Shown in pieces: positions 17,929-27,133 of a stretch of DNA of 64,000 bases. The DNA is taken from assembly GCF_030997045.1 (NCBI RefSeq), contig NZ_CP116899.1, forward strand, positions 1,240,001 to 1,304,000, read 5' to 3'. A program made the position numbers and the translations under genes. The stretch is from Microbulbifer sp. TB1203. GTDB lineage: Bacteria; Pseudomonadota; Gammaproteobacteria; Pseudomonadales; Cellvibrionaceae. Numbering within the stretch: position 1 is the first letter of the stretch; each line of letters opens with the position of its first letter. The notes below the pieces were generated by a model, which ran no database searches, was not told the DNA's origin, and saw nothing but the letters and a program-made list of their open reading frames with translations.

Positions 17929-18906
17929 ATGTTAACCGATGAATTTGGGCGCAGGTTTTTTTACCTGCGTCTGTCCGTGACCGATGTCTGCAATTTCCGC
18001 TGCAATTACTGCCTGCCGGATGGCTATCAGTGCACAGGAGCGCAAGCGCGGGAAAAAACCCTGAGTGTTGCCGAGGTCCGCACAGTGGTGCGCGCCTTCG
18101 CCTCCCTGGGCACGGAAAAAGTTCGCATCACCGGCGGTGAACCCTCCCTGCGCAGGGATCTGCCGGATCTTATTGCTGCAACCAGCGGCGCCGCCGGTAT
18201 TCGCCGGGTTGCCATCACCTCCAACGGCTACAGGCTCGCCAACGAAATCGACCGCTGGCGCGACGCGGGTTTGGACCAGCTCAACGTCAGTGTCGACAGC
18301 CTGGACCCGCACCAGTTCGAGCGCATCACCGGACACCACAAGCTGGAAAAAGCGCTGCGCGGAATCGAGCGGGCCCTGGAGCTGGGCGTCGAGACCAAGG
18401 TCAACACGGTGCTGCTGCGGGAACACAACCTGGGCGAATATCACAAATTTCTCCAGTGGGTCCGGGCAACGCCGGTGACCCTGCGCTTTATCGAATTGAT
18501 GCGCACCGGCGATAACCGCAGTTTTTTTGCCAGCAATCACGTCTCCGGCCGCGATATCGAAAAGCGGTTGCTGCGGGACGGCTGGGAACGGCTGGCCCGC
18601 CACCGCAGCGCCGGTCCGGCGCGGGAATACCGGCACCCGGACTACGCCGGCCGCATCGGACTGATCACCCCCTACAGCAAGGATTTTTGTGCGGACTGCA
18701 ACCGCCTGCGCATGTCCGCACAGGGCGCGCTGCACCTGTGCCTGTTTGCGGAGCAGGGTATCGACCTGCGCGACGCCATCGCCGGCGGCGACCACCGGGC
18801 CCTGGCGGAAATGATCCGGGCAGCGGTGAGCGGCAAGGCCGCCGGCCATCATTTGGCGAGCGGCCGGACCGGGGCGACCCACAACCTGGCGATGCTGGGA
18901 GGCTGA
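17929..18906 (+). CDS. moaA: GTP 3',8-cyclase MoaA
   Basis: This 325-residue radical SAM enzyme starts molybdopterin synthesis by converting GTP to a cyclic dehydro-GTP. The SAM cluster ligands are C21, C25 and C28 (CNFRCNYC). The C-terminal cluster is in CADCNRLRMSAQGALHLC, and the protein ends in the GG required for activity. It opens the molybdenum block that supplies NarG with its cofactor. Confidence 0.97.
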   Translation: MLTDEFGRRFFYLRLSVTDVCNFRCNYCLPDGYQCTGAQAREKTLSVAEVRTVVRAFASLGTEKVRITGGEPSLRRDLPDLIAATSGAAGIRRVAITSNGYRLANEIDRWRDAGLDQLNVSVDSLDPHQFERITGHHKLEKALRGIERALELGVETKVNTVLLREHNLGEYHKFLQWVRATPVTLRFIELMRTGDNRSFFASNHVSGRDIEKRLLRDGWERLARHRSAGPAREYRHPDYAGRIGLITPYSKDFCADCNRLRMSAQGALHLCLFAEQGIDLRDAIAGGDHRALAEMIRAAVSGKAAGHHLASGRTGATHNLAMLGG

Positions 18907-18909
18907 ACC

Positions 18910-19080
18910 GTGGACGAAAGCCCGGTGACAAGCTGCGGCGTGGTGCTGGCCGGCGGCGACAGTTTTCTCGAGCACGCGCTGGGCCTGATGCGCGGGCTTC
19001 CACTGCAATATCAATACACCGGCGCAGTACGCGCAGGAATTCACACATTCAGTTTTTTGATTCAGGCGAAACACTTATGA
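18910..19080 (+). pseudogene. mobA: Probable mobA remnant between moaA and moaB
   Basis: A GTG-initiated frame of 56 residues fills the gap between moaA and moaB. It begins VDESPVTSCGVVLAGGDS, matching the nucleotide-binding start (GVVLAGG) of MobA, the enzyme that makes the MGD form of the cofactor. It then jumps to FLEHALGLMRGLPL, resembling a later part of the same N-terminal region. The RMG..K segment between is missing, and the rest does not resemble MobA. Full MobA is about 190-200 residues. NarG needs bis-MGD, so an intact mobA should exist elsewhere. The alternative is a chance short frame. Confidence 0.5.
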
Positions 19081-19616
19081 CACACGTTTCAGAGGAATTT
19101 ATTCCGCTCAATATCGCGGTATTGACGGTATCCGACACCCGCAGCGAAGAGACCGACACCTCCGGCCAGTACTTGGCAGAGGCACTGCAGGCGACGGGAC
19201 ACAAACTTGCGGACAGGAAGATAGTGCCGGACGATATCTACCGGATGCGCGCCGAGGTTTCCCGGTGGATAGCACAGGAAGATATTCACGCAGTGCTGGT
19301 AACCGGTGGCACCGGCTTTACCGCGCGGGATTCGACACCGGAGGCGTTGCAGCCGCTGTTCGACAAGACCGTGGACGGCTTCGGCGAGTTGTTCCGGAAA
19401 ATTTCCTTTGCGGATATCGGCAGCGCCACAGTGCAGTCCCGCGCCCTGGCGGGGCTGGCGAATCGCACCCTGATCTGCTGTATGCCGGGCTCCACCGGCG
19501 CCTGCCGCACCGCCTGGGAAAAGATACTGCTGGAGCAGCTGGACGCGCGCCACCGGCCCTGCAATTTCATACCCCACATTCGCCCCGCGCAGCCGGTGTG
19601 CGCCACCAGGGGGTAA
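19077..19616 (+). CDS. moaB: MoaB, molybdopterin biosynthesis protein
   Basis: A 179-residue MoaB/Mog-fold protein with LNIAVLTVSDTRSEETDTSG near residue 11, TGGTGFTARDSTPEAL in the middle and CMPGSTGACRTAWEKI later. These are the molybdopterin adenylylation-fold motifs. The ATG overlaps the stop of the mobA remnant (ATGA). It probably adenylylates molybdopterin before metal insertion, although MoaB activity varies among bacteria. Confidence 0.93.
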   Translation: MTHVSEEFIPLNIAVLTVSDTRSEETDTSGQYLAEALQATGHKLADRKIVPDDIYRMRAEVSRWIAQEDIHAVLVTGGTGFTARDSTPEALQPLFDKTVDGFGELFRKISFADIGSATVQSRALAGLANRTLICCMPGSTGACRTAWEKILLEQLDARHRPCNFIPHIRPAQPVCATRG

Positions 19617-19620
19617 GCCG

Positions 19621-20133
19621 ATGGGTAAATTGACTCACCTCAATTCCCGCGGCGAAGCAAATATGCTGGACGTGACGGACAAAGCCGTGACCGACCGCAG
19701 CGCCCGCGCCGAGAGCGCCGTCAGCATGAGCGCCGAAGCTTTTGCACTGCTGGTGGACGGCAGCCACCGCAAAGGCGACGTCCTGGCGGTAGCCCGCATC
19801 GCCGGCATTCAGGCGGCAAAAAAAACCGCGGAACTGATTCCTCTGTGTCACCCACTCGCACTCACAAAAGTGAAGGTGCAGTTTGAGCTTCTACCCAATG
19901 AGAACCGGGTGCGGGTGGAAAGCTACTGCCGCCTGGCGGGCAGAACCGGGGTGGAGATGGAGGCACTGACCGCGGCGGCGGTGGCGGCGCTCACCATCTA
20001 CGACATGTGCAAGGCAGTTGACCCGGCCATGTGCATAGGTCCCACGCGCCTGCTTAAAAAAAGCGGCGGCAAGCGCGGGGAGTGGCGCCGCGAAGACGCG
20101 AACGAGGCGGGCTCAATAAGGAGAGATGAATAG
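19621..20133 (+). CDS. moaC: Cyclic pyranopterin monophosphate synthase MoaC
   Basis: A 170-residue enzyme that turns the MoaA product into cyclic pyranopterin monophosphate. Family motifs are LTHLNSRGEANMLDVTDK at the start, KKTAELIPLCHPL and GVEMEALTAAAVAALTIYDM. The C-terminus is slightly extended by a charged tail. Its stop overlaps the moaD GTG by one base. Confidence 0.97.
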   Translation: MGKLTHLNSRGEANMLDVTDKAVTDRSARAESAVSMSAEAFALLVDGSHRKGDVLAVARIAGIQAAKKTAELIPLCHPLALTKVKVQFELLPNENRVRVESYCRLAGRTGVEMEALTAAAVAALTIYDMCKAVDPAMCIGPTRLLKKSGGKRGEWRREDANEAGSIRRDE

Positions 20134-20378
20134 TGATTCAGGTTCTGTTTTTCGCCCGCCTGCGGGCCGAGCTCGGCACCGCCGAACACCAGCTGGATGG
20201 ATTTTCCGGCAGTGTGGAAGAGGTGCGCGCGCAATTGTGCAGCCTGTTTCCGGATTGGCGGGCTGCCCTTCAATCCGCCGATATTCAGGCGGCGGTCAAC
20301 CGGGAGATAGCCGCGTCTTCAACACCGGTGCGCGACGGCGATGAAGTCGCTTTCTTCCCACCGGTAACCGGAGGCTAG
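20133..20378 (+). CDS. moaD: Molybdopterin synthase small subunit MoaD
   Basis: An 81-residue ubiquitin-like sulfur carrier ending in VTGG, the C-terminal GG that becomes the thiocarboxylate. It donates sulfur to precursor Z together with MoaE. The start is a GTG overlapping the moaC stop, with GGAG at 20120. Confidence 0.95.
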   Translation: MIQVLFFARLRAELGTAEHQLDGFSGSVEEVRAQLCSLFPDWRAALQSADIQAAVNREIAASSTPVRDGDEVAFFPPVTGG

Positions 20379-20385
20379 GGGGCGA

Positions 20386-20844
20386 GTGGATTACATCGAA
20401 GTGTGCGGGGCACCCTTTGCGGTGCCAGTCGAGTACGCGGCGCTCAGGTCGGCGAATATCTCTGACGGTGCCTGCGCCGTGTTTGCGGGTTCGGTGCGCG
20501 ACTACAACGCCGGCGCCGACGTCAGCGGGCTGACGCTGGAGCACTACCCGGGCATGACGGAAGAAAGCCTGCGGCGGATAGTGGCCGGTGCCCGCAGCCG
20601 CTGGCAACTGGGGCGGGTGCGGCTGTTGCACCGCACCGGCCCCCTGGCACTGGGGGAGAATATCCTGTTTGTGGGCGTCACCAGTCCCCATCGCCAGGCG
20701 GCATTCGCGGCCTGCCACTATATAGTCGACCGCCTCAAGACGGAGGCCCCTTTCTGGAAGCTGGAATCCGGAGAGGCGGGAGACCGCTGGGTGGCGGCGC
20801 GGCAAAGCGACAGGCGCGAGTTGGAAAAATGGCGTACCGGCTGA
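20386..20844 (+). CDS. moaE: Molybdopterin synthase catalytic subunit MoaE
   Basis: A 152-residue MoaE with the patterns GACAVFAGSVRDYN, LTLEHYPGMTEESL, RVRLLHRTGPLALGEN and a C-terminal APFWKLES. It accepts the MoaD thiocarboxylate and makes the dithiolene of molybdopterin. The start is GTG. The 3' end overlaps modA by 16 bases, tying cofactor synthesis to molybdate uptake in one operon. Confidence 0.95.
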   Translation: MDYIEVCGAPFAVPVEYAALRSANISDGACAVFAGSVRDYNAGADVSGLTLEHYPGMTEESLRRIVAGARSRWQLGRVRLLHRTGPLALGENILFVGVTSPHRQAAFAACHYIVDRLKTEAPFWKLESGEAGDRWVAARQSDRRELEKWRTG

Positions 20845-21587
20845 CCGCGCTGCTGTTGATACTCTGCCTGCCGTTTCCCGCGCCCGCCGCGGAGTGCCGC
20901 CTGCGGGTCGCGGTCGCGGCGAGTTTTCGGCCGGCGCTGGAATCGCTGCTGCCGGAATTCCAACGCCGCCACGACTGCGGGGTGCAGCTGAGCAGCGGGA
21001 GTTCCGGAGTCCTCTACCAACAGCTTGTGCACGGTGCTCCCTACGATCTCTTTCTCTCCGCCGACCGGCTGCGTCCCGAACTGCTGGAGCGGCAGGGGCT
21101 GCTGGTGCCGGGCAGCCGCGCCAGTTATGCCCGCGGCCTGCTGGCGTTGTGGGCGCCGGGGGGCGCCGCGCCGTCCGCCGATACTTTGCGGCGCTGGCGG
21201 GGCAGGGTCGTAATCGCCGATCCCGAACTCGCGCCTTTTGGCGCGGCGGCACGGGAGGCATTGATGTACCTTGGGCTCTGGTCGCGGCTGCGCCCGCGCC
21301 TGGCGCGTGCCGCCAACGCGGGGCAGGCTTATCTATTGCTGGAATCCGGGCACGGCGGCATCGGCTTTGTCGCGGCCAGCCAGTTGCGCGCCGCCGGTCG
21401 CGGCGGGGATTACTGGCTGCTGCCGGAGAACTGGTATCCGCCCATCGAACACCAGCTGGCAATTCCGGCTTCCAGCCGCCGCCGGGCCATGGCCGAGGCG
21501 CTTTCCTCTTATTTGCGCAGCCCGCCGGTCCAGCGCAGGCTGATGCAACTGGGCTACGGACGGGGAATTGACCGTGGATCCCAGTGA
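20829..21587 (+). CDS. modA: Molybdate ABC transporter substrate-binding protein ModA
   Basis: A 252-residue periplasmic binding protein with a signal peptide (MAYRLTALLLILCLPFPAPAA). It has the oxyanion-binding features VAVAASFRPAL, LSSGSSGVLYQQL and APYDLFLSAD. It captures molybdate for ModBC. It overlaps moaE at the 5' end and modB at the 3' end. Confidence 0.95.
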   Translation: MAYRLTALLLILCLPFPAPAAECRLRVAVAASFRPALESLLPEFQRRHDCGVQLSSGSSGVLYQQLVHGAPYDLFLSADRLRPELLERQGLLVPGSRASYARGLLALWAPGGAAPSADTLRRWRGRVVIADPELAPFGAAAREALMYLGLWSRLRPRLARAANAGQAYLLLESGHGGIGFVAASQLRAAGRGGDYWLLPENWYPPIEHQLAIPASSRRRAMAEALSSYLRSPPVQRRLMQLGYGRGIDRGSQ

Positions 21588-22296
21588 CCTCGAGGCAGTG
21601 GCGTTGACCTTGCGCCTGGCCGCCATCACCACTGTGCTGTTGCTGCTGCTGGGGGTACCGCTGGCCTGGTGGTTGAGCCGGTGGCGCAGTCGCTGGCGGC
21701 ACCTGCTGGAGGTGCTGGTCACCCTGCCGCTGGTGCTGCCGCCCACGGTGCTGGGTTTTTACCTGCTGCTGCTCTTCTCCCCGAATTTCCCCGCTGGCCG
21801 GTTGCTGGTCAAGGTAGTGGGCGGGCCACTGGTATTTTCCTTTTCCGGTCTGGTGGTGGCCTCGGTGATTTATTCGCTGCCGTTTATGGTGCAGCCGCTG
21901 CTGGGCGCTTTCTCCCAGAGTGGGCAGCGGTTGTCCCACGCCGCGGCCACATTGGGAGTGCCGCCGGCCGCGGCGTTGCTTCACGTGGTGCTGCCCGCCT
22001 GCCGCCCGGCGGTGATCAGTGCCTGCGCGCTGACCTTCGCCCACACCCTCGGGGAATTCGGCGTGGTGCTGATGATCGGCGGTTCCATTCCGGGGGAAAC
22101 CCAACTGGTCTCCATCGCCCTCTACCAACATGTGGAGGCACTGGAGTACGGCGCCGCGCACCGCCTGGCACTGCTGCTGTTCGGGCTGTCTACCACGCTG
22201 TTGCTTGCCGCGCGCTGGCTGGCTTCGGCGCGCGGCGGTGCGGCTGCCGGGCGCAGTGCCGGCGAAGCCGCGGTGCAGGGGCCGATATGGAAATAA
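21568..22296 (+). CDS. modB: Molybdate ABC transporter permease ModB
   Basis: A 242-residue permease with about five membrane segments and the ABC-coupling EAA loop SHAAATLGVPPAAALLHVVLP followed by HTLGEFGVVLMIGG. Either the TTG at 21568 or the GTG two codons later (21574) may be the start; the GTG has better spacing to CGGGGA. It overlaps modA and modC. Confidence 0.95.
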   Translation: MTVDPSDLEAVALTLRLAAITTVLLLLLGVPLAWWLSRWRSRWRHLLEVLVTLPLVLPPTVLGFYLLLLFSPNFPAGRLLVKVVGGPLVFSFSGLVVASVIYSLPFMVQPLLGAFSQSGQRLSHAAATLGVPPAAALLHVVLPACRPAVISACALTFAHTLGEFGVVLMIGGSIPGETQLVSIALYQHVEALEYGAAHRLALLLFGLSTTLLLAARWLASARGGAAAGRSAGEAAVQGPIWK

Positions 22297-23360
22297 GTGG
22301 GGAAGGGTTGCGCGCGCGGAAGCTGGTCACCCCGCTGAACCCGGGGGCTCCCTGGGACCTGGACCTGCCCGCGCGAGGCATCGTGGGGCTCAGCGGTCCA
22401 TCCGGCGCGGGCAAGAGTACTCTGCTGCAGGCTCTGGCGGGCCTTCGCGGGTGTAGCGGCGAAATCCACTGGAGCGGCATTTGCTGGCAATCCGGAAACC
22501 GGGGGCTGGCGGCTCACCGGCGTGACGCCTGTGTGGGTTTCCAGGACAGCCGCCTGTTTGCAGGAACCAGTGTGGCGGAAAACCTGGCGCTGGTGCACCG
22601 CCACAGCCGCAGACCGCTGCCGCCGGCGGAGCGGCAGCGGCTGCTGGCCGGATTCGGCGCGACGGATCTGCTCCACAAGACGGTGGAGAGCCTGTCCGGA
22701 GGAGAGGCACAGCGGGTCGCGCTGCTGCGCCAGCTGTTCAGCAATCCGGCGCTCCAGCTGTGCGACGAGGCGCTGTCGGCGGTGGACCGGCCCCTGCGCT
22801 TGCGGTTGCTGCCGCAGTTGTGGGATTTCTGGCAGCGGCACCCGGCGCTGGTTGTCTGGGCCAGCCACAGTGTCGAGGAAATCCAGCTGCTCGCCGACAG
22901 CTGCCTGTGGATGGAGTGCGGCCGCCTGCGCGGCCCGCTGCCTACCCCCCAGGTGGCAGCGCGGCTGGCCGGCGGGAAAATGCCGGAGTACAGCCGCATC
23001 GACGCGCTGGTGACAGAGCAGCGCGCGGGGCTGCTGCGCCTGTCGCTGGAGGGCCACAGCCTCTACGCCGACCGGGTGGCGAATAATTACCGGGTGGCGC
23101 AGGCAGTGCATTTCCTGCTGGCGGCCGGGGACATCAGCCTGTCTGTGGTGCACCCGGGGCTGTCCAGTGCGCTCAACTGCTTGCCGGTACGTCTCGAAAG
23201 CCTGGAGACAGTCGACGATGGTCGGATACGCCTGCTGCTGTCGACGGGAAATGCACGCTTCTGTGCGGATATCTCCGGCTTTTCCTGTGAGCGGCTGGCG
23301 CTCCAAGCCGGAGAGAGCTATTTCGCGCAGTTTAAAGCCTGTGCGCCCTTGGGGCTCTGA
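22287..23360 (+). CDS. modC: Molybdate ABC transporter ATPase ModC
   Basis: A 357-residue ATPase with Walker A GPSGAGKST (residues 37-45), ABC signature ESLSGGEAQRVAL, Walker B LQLCDEALSAVD and a C-terminal mop/TOBE molybdate-binding domain (about 290-357). The ATG at 22287 overlaps the modB end. The frame is open further upstream, but that sequence lies inside modB. Last gene of the Mo block. Confidence 0.95.
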   Translation: MEISGEGLRARKLVTPLNPGAPWDLDLPARGIVGLSGPSGAGKSTLLQALAGLRGCSGEIHWSGICWQSGNRGLAAHRRDACVGFQDSRLFAGTSVAENLALVHRHSRRPLPPAERQRLLAGFGATDLLHKTVESLSGGEAQRVALLRQLFSNPALQLCDEALSAVDRPLRLRLLPQLWDFWQRHPALVVWASHSVEEIQLLADSCLWMECGRLRGPLPTPQVAARLAGGKMPEYSRIDALVTEQRAGLLRLSLEGHSLYADRVANNYRVAQAVHFLLAAGDISLSVVHPGLSSALNCLPVRLESLETVDDGRIRLLLSTGNARFCADISGFSCERLALQAGESYFAQFKACAPLGL

Positions 23361-23540
23361 ATCGGCAAGCTCCTGCGCGAGGCAGCTGTGCCGTATTGTA
23401 AGATCACTTCCCGGCAGCACCTGCCTCCATATTCTGAAATGGTTGGCTCATGGGCGGCTCCCTTACCGATATCTGCGCGCAGTTGAAAAACGGCGCCACG
23501 CTGAGGAAATTAACGGCGCCGGTGGTGATTCGTTTGCGAG

Positions 23541-23565
23541 GCACTCATTGGGTATTGAGTGCTAA
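23541..23565. promoter_or_regulatory. Inverted repeat resembling a CIRCE element, or terminator stem, upstream of hupE
   Basis: GCACTCA (23541-23547) and TGAGTGC (23556-23562) form a 7-bp stem with an 8-base loop. The right arm GAGTGCTAA is a full match to one half of the HrcA operator CIRCE, but the left arm differs (GAGGCACTC) and the spacing is 10 rather than 9. It may simply be the modC terminator, since a short T-rich stretch follows. Confidence 0.35.
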
Positions 23566-23602
23566 GTTTGTGGACAGATGCAATACACGGTGAGAGATTA
23601 CA

Positions 23603-24196
23603 ATGAACTCAGTTAAGGGTAATCTATCTGTACCGGCCTGTTTGCCGGGAATATTATTACCAGCGGTGGCCGTTGCACACGGCGGCGCGGACGGGCACAG
23701 CGGGTTTGTCGCCGGCTTTTTACATCCTTTAGGCGGTGCGGATCACCTGCTCGCCATGCTCGCGGCGGGGTTCTGGGCAGTTCAATTGGGCGGCCGGGCA
23801 ATCTGGCTGCTGCCGTCGGTATTCGTTGCAGCCATGTCGTTGGGTGGCATGGCCGGGCTGGCGGGCATGGATCTTCCTCTAATGGAAGTGGCGATTTTCT
23901 TTTCTGCGCCGGTTTTCGGTGCCATGATCGCGCTCGGCTACCGGCTGTCACTGTCTGTCGCTATTTCGCTGGTGGGATTCTTTGCGCTGTTCCACGGCTG
24001 GGCCCACGGCGCGGAAATACCACAGGCAGCGGATGCTGCAGGCTACGATTTCGGTTTTGTACTGGCCACACTGGCGCTAAACGCCTGCGGCCTCCTGCTG
24101 GGTCTGCTGGTGCGTGGCACCCGGTGTTTGTATGCGCAGCGCTATGCCGGTGGGGCTATCATCTGTGTCGCATTTCTGTTCTCGGCGGTTCACTAG
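23603..24196 (+). CDS. hupE: HupE/UreJ-family nickel permease
   Basis: A 197-residue membrane protein with a cleavable or first-segment N-terminus ending AVAVAHGG and about six membrane segments. The metal-site motif HPLGGADHLLAMLAAGFWA (about residues 42-60) and FHGWAHGAEIP (about 130-140) are hallmarks of HupE/UreJ nickel carriers. It lies upstream of a [NiFe] hydrogenase locus, so nickel supply for that enzyme is the likely job. Its N-terminal His-rich stretch (HGGADGHSG) may bind metal. Confidence 0.9.
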   Translation: MNSVKGNLSVPACLPGILLPAVAVAHGGADGHSGFVAGFLHPLGGADHLLAMLAAGFWAVQLGGRAIWLLPSVFVAAMSLGGMAGLAGMDLPLMEVAIFFSAPVFGAMIALGYRLSLSVAISLVGFFALFHGWAHGAEIPQAADAAGYDFGFVLATLALNACGLLLGLLVRGTRCLYAQRYAGGAIICVAFLFSAVH

Positions 24197-24361
24197 CGAA
24201 GAAGGCTGCGTCGCGGTGGAAGGCTCTCGGATTAGTCAAAGCAACTCCCGCGTGCCGCCTTCACATTCGCTGACAGGGTATTTCGATCCGGTTGGTGGAG
24301 GTAGGCCAACAACACCAAGTTTTGTCCGTGCACTTCGTCGGCCGCTCGGTCCGAGGTTCAG

Positions 24362-27100
24362 ATGAGGCATGATCACAATTGGCACGCGTTGTCGCAGGGG
24401 CAGGTGCTCTCTGAAATGGAGACGACACCAGAGGGGCTCAGCGAGGACGAAGCGCTGGCGCGGCTCGACACCCACGGCCCCAACCGATTGCCGGCGCCCC
24501 CCAGGCGCGGGATGCTGTTGCGCTTTGTGGTGCATTTCAACAATATTCTGATCTACGTGCTGCTGGGTGCAGCGCTTATCACCAGCCTGCTCGGTCACTG
24601 GGTGGATACCGCCGTGATCCTCGCAGTGGTCCTCGTCAATGCCGTTATCGGTTTCGCCCAGGAAGGCAAGGCGGAAAAGGCGATGGATGCCATCCGACTT
24701 ATGCTGGCGCCGCGGGCGGCGGTGCTGCGCGGCAACCAGAGGCATACCGTTGAAGGGGAAAAGCTCGTGCCCGGCGATATCGTGTTGCTCGAGGCGGGCG
24801 ACAAGGTGCCCGCCGATCTTCGCCTCCTGAAGACTTACGGTTTACAGGTTCAGGAAGCGATCCTGACGGGTGAATCCGTTGCCGTGGAAAAGCAGACCGA
24901 TCCGGTCAACGCTGACGCCCCCCTGGGAGACCGCTCCTGTCTGGCCTATAGCGGTACGACTATTACCAGCGGCCAGGGTGTGGGTGTCGTGGTAGCCACC
25001 GGTGCGGCGACGGAAATCGGGCGCATTAGCGGCCTGCTCGCCGGGGTCGAGACCTTGACCACTCCTCTGGTGGAGCAGATGGGAACTTTCGCCAAGTGGC
25101 TCGCCCTTTTTATTCTGGCGATTGCCGCGCTGATTTTTGCCTTTGGGCTGTTTGTACAGCATCACGAATTTTCCGAGCTGTTTATGGCGGTAGTGGGCCT
25201 GTCGGTGGCCGCCATACCGGAGGGCCTGCCGGCGGTGCTGACCATCACGTTGGCGGTCGGAGTGCAGGCCATGGCGCGGCGCAACGCCATTGTCCGCCGC
25301 CTGCCAGCCATCGAAACCCTGGGATCGGTGTCGGTAATCTGCACGGACAAGACCGGGACCCTCACGCGCAACGAGATGAGCGTCGCTTCGGTGGTCATGC
25401 AGGGTCACCGATATACCATTGAGGGCGAGGGGTATGAACCGCTGGGCAATATAAAGCTGGAAGGCAGCCCGGTTTCCCTTCCCGACCACCAGCCTTTGAC
25501 CGAGCTGGCCCGCGTTGCAGCGCTGTGTAACGACGCCGAACTCAAAAAGCGTGAAGACACCTGGACCGTCGAAGGCGACCCCATGGAAGGGGCCCTGCTG
25601 GCATTGGCCGCAAAGGCCGGGATGGACGGAGGCGAAACGCGCAATCAGTGGACGCGTACCGATATCATTCCCTTCGATTCCAGGCACAAATTCATGGCCA
25701 CCCTGAACCACAACCATGAAAATCATGCGCTTATCGCAGTCAAAGGTGCGCCGGAACAAATTCTGTCGATGTGCAAAGAGCACCGTACCGAAGAAGGCGG
25801 TACCGCCCCCCTGGAGGAAACCTATTGGCGGGAGCAGGCCGACAATATTGCGGCGCAGGGCCAGCGCGTGCTGGCCCTGGCCACCAAACCGGTTGTGCCC
25901 CAACATACCGTGCTGGAGCAATCCGATGTGGAGGGTACGCTGATCTTTCTCGGCCTGGTCGGGCTGATCGATCCGCCCCGGCAGGAGGCGATCGCCGCGG
26001 TGGCGGAATGTCACGGGGCTGGCATCCGGGTAAAGATGATTACCGGTGATCATATGTCGACCGCCAAAGCCATCGGGCTGCAGATAGGCCTGCAAAGGCC
26101 TGAGAAGGCGCTGACCGGAGCAGACATCGATAACCTCGATAACACGGCATTGGGAATGGAGGTACTGGACGTCGACATCTTTGCCCGTACCAGCCCGGAG
26201 CACAAGCTGCGTTTGGTGACAGCCCTGCAGGCACACGGTATCACCGTGGCGATGACCGGCGACGGCGTTAACGACGCCCCCGCTCTCAAACGCGCCGATG
26301 TCGGTATCGCAATGGGCCGGAAAGGCAGTGAAGCTGCCAAGGAAGCTTCCGAGCTGGTACTGGCGGATGACAACTTCGCCTCTATTGCCGTCGCTGTACG
26401 CGAAGGTCGCACAGTTTACGACAATATCAAAAAGGTGATCAGCTGGACGCTGCCGACCAACGCGGGGGAAGCCTCGACCATCATCGTGGCGTTGATGCTC
26501 GGTATGGTCCTGCCGATTACGCCAATCCAGATTTTATGGGTGAACCTGATTACCGCAATCACTCTCGGTATCGCGCTCGCTTTCGAGCCCACCGAGGAGA
26601 ATACCATGCACCGGCCACCTCGCCAGCGTGGTCAGTCGCTGTTGACAAGCGTGCTGGTGTGGCATATCGCGCTGGTGGGCATCCTGTTCCTTTGCGGTGT
26701 TTTCGGGATTTATACCTATGCGATTGACCAGCGGTATTCCCTGGAGTTGGCCCGCACCATGGCGATGAATACGCTGGTGGTGATGGAGATATTTCATCTT
26801 TTCTTTATCCGCAATATGTACGGAACATCGTTGACATGGAAGGCAGTGCGCGGCACCAGGGTTGTATGGATGGCGGTGATCGTGGTCACCGCCGGGCAGT
26901 TCGCCATTACCTACCTTCCTCCCCTGCAAAAAATCTTCGTCACAGAAGCCGTGCCCATTCTGGATGGAGTGATTATCGTCGGTATAGGCGCGGCTCTGTT
27001 TACCATCATCGAGATAGAGAAACAAATCCGGATACGTCTTTCCCGGCCTGTGGGTGCCAGCGATTCCCCCCAGAGAAGGGGCTTTGAAACGCAGCGTTAG
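24362..27100 (+). CDS. P2-type cation-transporting ATPase (calcium-pump-like)
   Basis: A 912-residue P-type ATPase with the N-terminal cation-ATPase domain (1-70), LTGES in the actuator domain (about residue 168), PEGLPAVLT in segment 4, the phosphorylation site DKTGTLT (D at about 329), KGAPE in the nucleotide domain, and TGDGVNDAPALK. Segments 5-6 carry TNAGEAS and NLITAITLGIALAFEP. These place it with SERCA/PMR1-like P2 pumps rather than heavy-metal pumps; the exact cation is uncertain. Such pumps are often seen near hydrogenase genes. Its 3' end overlaps a short relic of an acetyltransferase gene on the other strand (27089-27133). Confidence 0.88.
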   Translation: MRHDHNWHALSQGQVLSEMETTPEGLSEDEALARLDTHGPNRLPAPPRRGMLLRFVVHFNNILIYVLLGAALITSLLGHWVDTAVILAVVLVNAVIGFAQEGKAEKAMDAIRLMLAPRAAVLRGNQRHTVEGEKLVPGDIVLLEAGDKVPADLRLLKTYGLQVQEAILTGESVAVEKQTDPVNADAPLGDRSCLAYSGTTITSGQGVGVVVATGAATEIGRISGLLAGVETLTTPLVEQMGTFAKWLALFILAIAALIFAFGLFVQHHEFSELFMAVVGLSVAAIPEGLPAVLTITLAVGVQAMARRNAIVRRLPAIETLGSVSVICTDKTGTLTRNEMSVASVVMQGHRYTIEGEGYEPLGNIKLEGSPVSLPDHQPLTELARVAALCNDAELKKREDTWTVEGDPMEGALLALAAKAGMDGGETRNQWTRTDIIPFDSRHKFMATLNHNHENHALIAVKGAPEQILSMCKEHRTEEGGTAPLEETYWREQADNIAAQGQRVLALATKPVVPQHTVLEQSDVEGTLIFLGLVGLIDPPRQEAIAAVAECHGAGIRVKMITGDHMSTAKAIGLQIGLQRPEKALTGADIDNLDNTALGMEVLDVDIFARTSPEHKLRLVTALQAHGITVAMTGDGVNDAPALKRADVGIAMGRKGSEAAKEASELVLADDNFASIAVAVREGRTVYDNIKKVISWTLPTNAGEASTIIVALMLGMVLPITPIQILWVNLITAITLGIALAFEPTEENTMHRPPRQRGQSLLTSVLVWHIALVGILFLCGVFGIYTYAIDQRYSLELARTMAMNTLVVMEIFHLFFIRNMYGTSLTWKAVRGTRVVWMAVIVVTAGQFAITYLPPLQKIFVTEAVPILDGVIIVGIGAALFTIIEIEKQIRIRLSRPVGASDSPQRRGFETQR

Positions 27101-27133
27101 TGCTTCGCGGTGTTGTTCGTCGGACATTGTCAC
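27089..27133 (-). pseudogene. 5' stub of a GNAT acetyltransferase gene
   Basis: Reading leftwards from a GTG at 27133 gives VTMSDEQHREALTLR, which aligns with VTMSNNQSHAAL, the start of the intact GNAT gene at 54472. The upstream region including the AGGAG ribosome site is also the same: 26 bases at 27122-27147 match 54458-54483 in inverted orientation. Beyond about codon 15 the similarity stops, because the ATPase gene occupies the DNA. It marks the edge of a duplicated locus. Confidence 0.75.
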
